This document shows positions 62,811-64,000 of a DNA stretch of 64,000 bases, piece after piece (within the stretch, counting starts at the first letter, position 1; the number at the start of each line of letters is the position of its first letter). A model generated the notes under the pieces. That model ran no database searches. It saw only the letters and a list, made by a program, of their open reading frames with translations, and was not told the origin of the DNA. The position numbers were made by a program, and so were the translations under genes. Origin of the DNA: Lachnospiraceae bacterium. GTDB taxonomy: Bacteria > Bacillota > Clostridia > Lachnospirales > Lachnospiraceae. The stretch lies in contig CAJTDX010000007.1 in the NCBI GenBank assembly GCA_910575155.1, forward strand, positions 93,940 through 157,939, given 5' to 3'.

Positions 62811-62921
62811 TGATTATGTCTAACTCATTTCATCTGCATCATCCGCTGATTATGTTTAACTGAATATGTAAAACAATCGGATTACCAGCTATTAGTTAAA
62901 CACAATTAGCATTATGTTTAA
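62811..62921. repeat. four ATTATGTTTAA-type sites upstream of the recombinase
   Basis: TGATTATGTCTAACT (62811-62825), TGATTATGTTTAACT (62847-62861), the reversed AGTTAAACACAAT (62894-62906) and ATTATGTTTAA (62911-62921). These iterated sites lie between the integrase gene and the next gene and resemble arm-type or operator sites. The rest of 62727-63073 holds no gene. Confidence 0.5.
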
Positions 62922-63073
62922 GCTATACTGTAGATTTTCTTTAAAAAACTTCTATGTTACTTATGGACTGCTATTCCTCTTGCCATGAAAATACTGTATA
63001 ATAGAACACACAGAAATGAATACTGATAAAACTCGGCAGGAAATAATTTAAATATTAGCAGGAGCCTCAATAA

Positions 63074-63922
63074 ATGTATGGAAGAATGGAAAACTGCAAA
63101 TGTATAGTTTGCAGTTCAGATGCCAGCAAGCAGTCAGATTATGACGATTTAGTTGTATTTTATGTATGTCCTGTATGTGGAAGATACGAAATCCATTTTG
63201 ATTTATCCTCAGATGAAATTGATTTTGACTTGAATCAGTTGGGTTCTTATTTTATCTATAACGGCTTTAAATATGGGATAAGCGAACGCCGATATTATTC
63301 CAATAGAGATAAGGAATGGTGTGATGAATGGAGTAACAAATGTAAAGAAGGCGATATTACACATGGGCATCCCGTCTTTTTATCAAAAGAAAACGTTGAA
63401 AACTGGTACCCTAAAATATTTTCAGAAAAAATTGACAGAATTTTGTTATTTTTAAATAAGGAAATAAAACATATTGGTGAAGATGTTACCTTATCAAAGG
63501 AAGAACTGTACAGCGCCTTTTTTGTTGATAGATTTGATTACAGCACAGGAAAGCGGGAAGAACGAGATACGGACATACAATTAAAACAGGCAAACTATAT
63601 GTTAGACTACTTAGCCGACCGAAATTACATACGCAGTAACATAGGAGGCAATTGGTGGAGCGATAACAATACAACCATAATGTCTCTATTGCCAGAAGGT
63701 TATGCAAGAATCGACGAGTTACAAAAGAGTACAGCGAATGGTAAAAACGTATTAGTTGCCATGAAATTTGGAGAAGATACAAAACCGCTCCGGGAAGCCA
63801 TTCGAACAGGCATCTGCAATGCTGGATATATTGCAATTTTTATAGATGAAGTGCAACATAATGATTTTATTACGCCCGAATTATTAAAACACACACCAGT
63901 TTACAACTTTTTAATTTTTTGA
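63074..63922 (+). CDS. zinc-ribbon protein with nucleotide-hydrolase-like C-terminus, truncated
   Basis: The 282-residue reading has a zinc ribbon near the N-terminus (CKCIVCSSD ... YVCPVCGRYE), a helical middle, and a C-terminal domain beginning KNVLVAMKFGEDTKPLREAIRTGICNAGYIAIFIDEVQHNDFITPELL. That start resembles nucleoside 2-deoxyribosyltransferase/SLOG-like effector domains of defence genes, by recall. The expected rest (the IRxSxFVVVDLT-type half) is missing; after LLKH the frame reads an unrelated TPVYNFLIF tail. Truncated by an insertion near 63893. Confidence 0.6.
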   Translation: MYGRMENCKCIVCSSDASKQSDYDDLVVFYVCPVCGRYEIHFDLSSDEIDFDLNQLGSYFIYNGFKYGISERRYYSNRDKEWCDEWSNKCKEGDITHGHPVFLSKENVENWYPKIFSEKIDRILLFLNKEIKHIGEDVTLSKEELYSAFFVDRFDYSTGKREERDTDIQLKQANYMLDYLADRNYIRSNIGGNWWSDNNTTIMSLLPEGYARIDELQKSTANGKNVLVAMKFGEDTKPLREAIRTGICNAGYIAIFIDEVQHNDFITPELLKHTPVYNFLIF

Positions 63923-64000
63923 AAAATAAAATACAAACTCAGTCTCTTTGCGGTATAATTTAAGCGTCTAATCAAAAATCCACACGAAAAGAGATGAGTT
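63893..64000 (+). mobile_element. possible start of an insertion sequence at the window edge
   Basis: Sequence unlike that of the gene it interrupts begins at about 63893. It contains an AT-rich leader with TATAAT (63955-63960) and AAAAGAG before an ATG at about 63995, consistent with the 5' end of a transposase gene that would continue to the right. Identity unknown. Confidence 0.3.

Overview
The window looks like a Lachnospiraceae-type Firmicute (Clostridia; Blautia/Ruminococcus-like). The evidence is low-to-mid GC sequence with strong AGGAGG ribosome sites, an endospore programme (spo0A, a spoIVB remnant, a CotJC relic), the GGGtGRT/NifU-like gene pair, and a block of genes resembling DUF5716/DUF5717 families. 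Family names come from recall of motifs and were not checked by database search.

Layout. 1-3512: ABC exporter plus an AgrA/AgrC-like two-component system. 3513-10720: accessory and partly eroded DNA. It holds a MITE-like repeat, a truncated serine recombinase, a DUF6076-like relic, a probable type I toxin-antitoxin locus (5096-5340), orphan immunity-type genes, an AbiE system with a truncated toxin, and a broken CotJC. 10831-18282: five-gene block (DUF5717-like giant protein, actin/Hsp70-fold-like DUF5716, TPR protein, coiled-coil membrane protein, PIG-L deacetylase). 18399-31973: PLP aminotransferase, secreted protein with a coupled 40-residue membrane peptide, DUF4367 protein, VOC protein, a three-gene nitrilase/winged-helix operon of unknown role, ABC exporter, left-handed beta-helix acyltransferase-like protein, topoisomerase III, DUF234-type ATPase. 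32274-34080: PIN toxin, resolvase relic, frameshifted hicA with hicB. 34157-45402: GGGtGRT/NifU pair, phosphopantetheinyl transferase, tRNA-Thr, cupin-XRE regulator with potABCD, DUF5688-like, glgA, spo0A.

45988 to the right edge: spo0A should be preceded by spoIVB, but only the last 38 codons of spoIVB remain, beginning at its MSGSP active-site motif. The sequence then switches to a large integrated element. Next to the junction lie three tandem large serine recombinases (46143-51120), then structured repeats, a small helix-turn-helix protein, a sigma-like factor, ParR/ParM-like partition genes with palindromes, a Phd/PIN toxin-antitoxin pair, an IS630 insertion in a primase-like gene, a class B sortase and a tyrosine recombinase broken by a 94-bp insertion. 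It reads as an eroding integrative element lodged in a sporulation gene, formally resembling skin-type intervening elements. The second boundary and the 5' half of spoIVB are not in the window.

The most interesting points are the spoIVB-interrupting element with its recombinase triplet, the nitrilase/winged-helix operon, the conserved-looking DUF5716/5717 block, and several short elements that ordinary annotation would miss.
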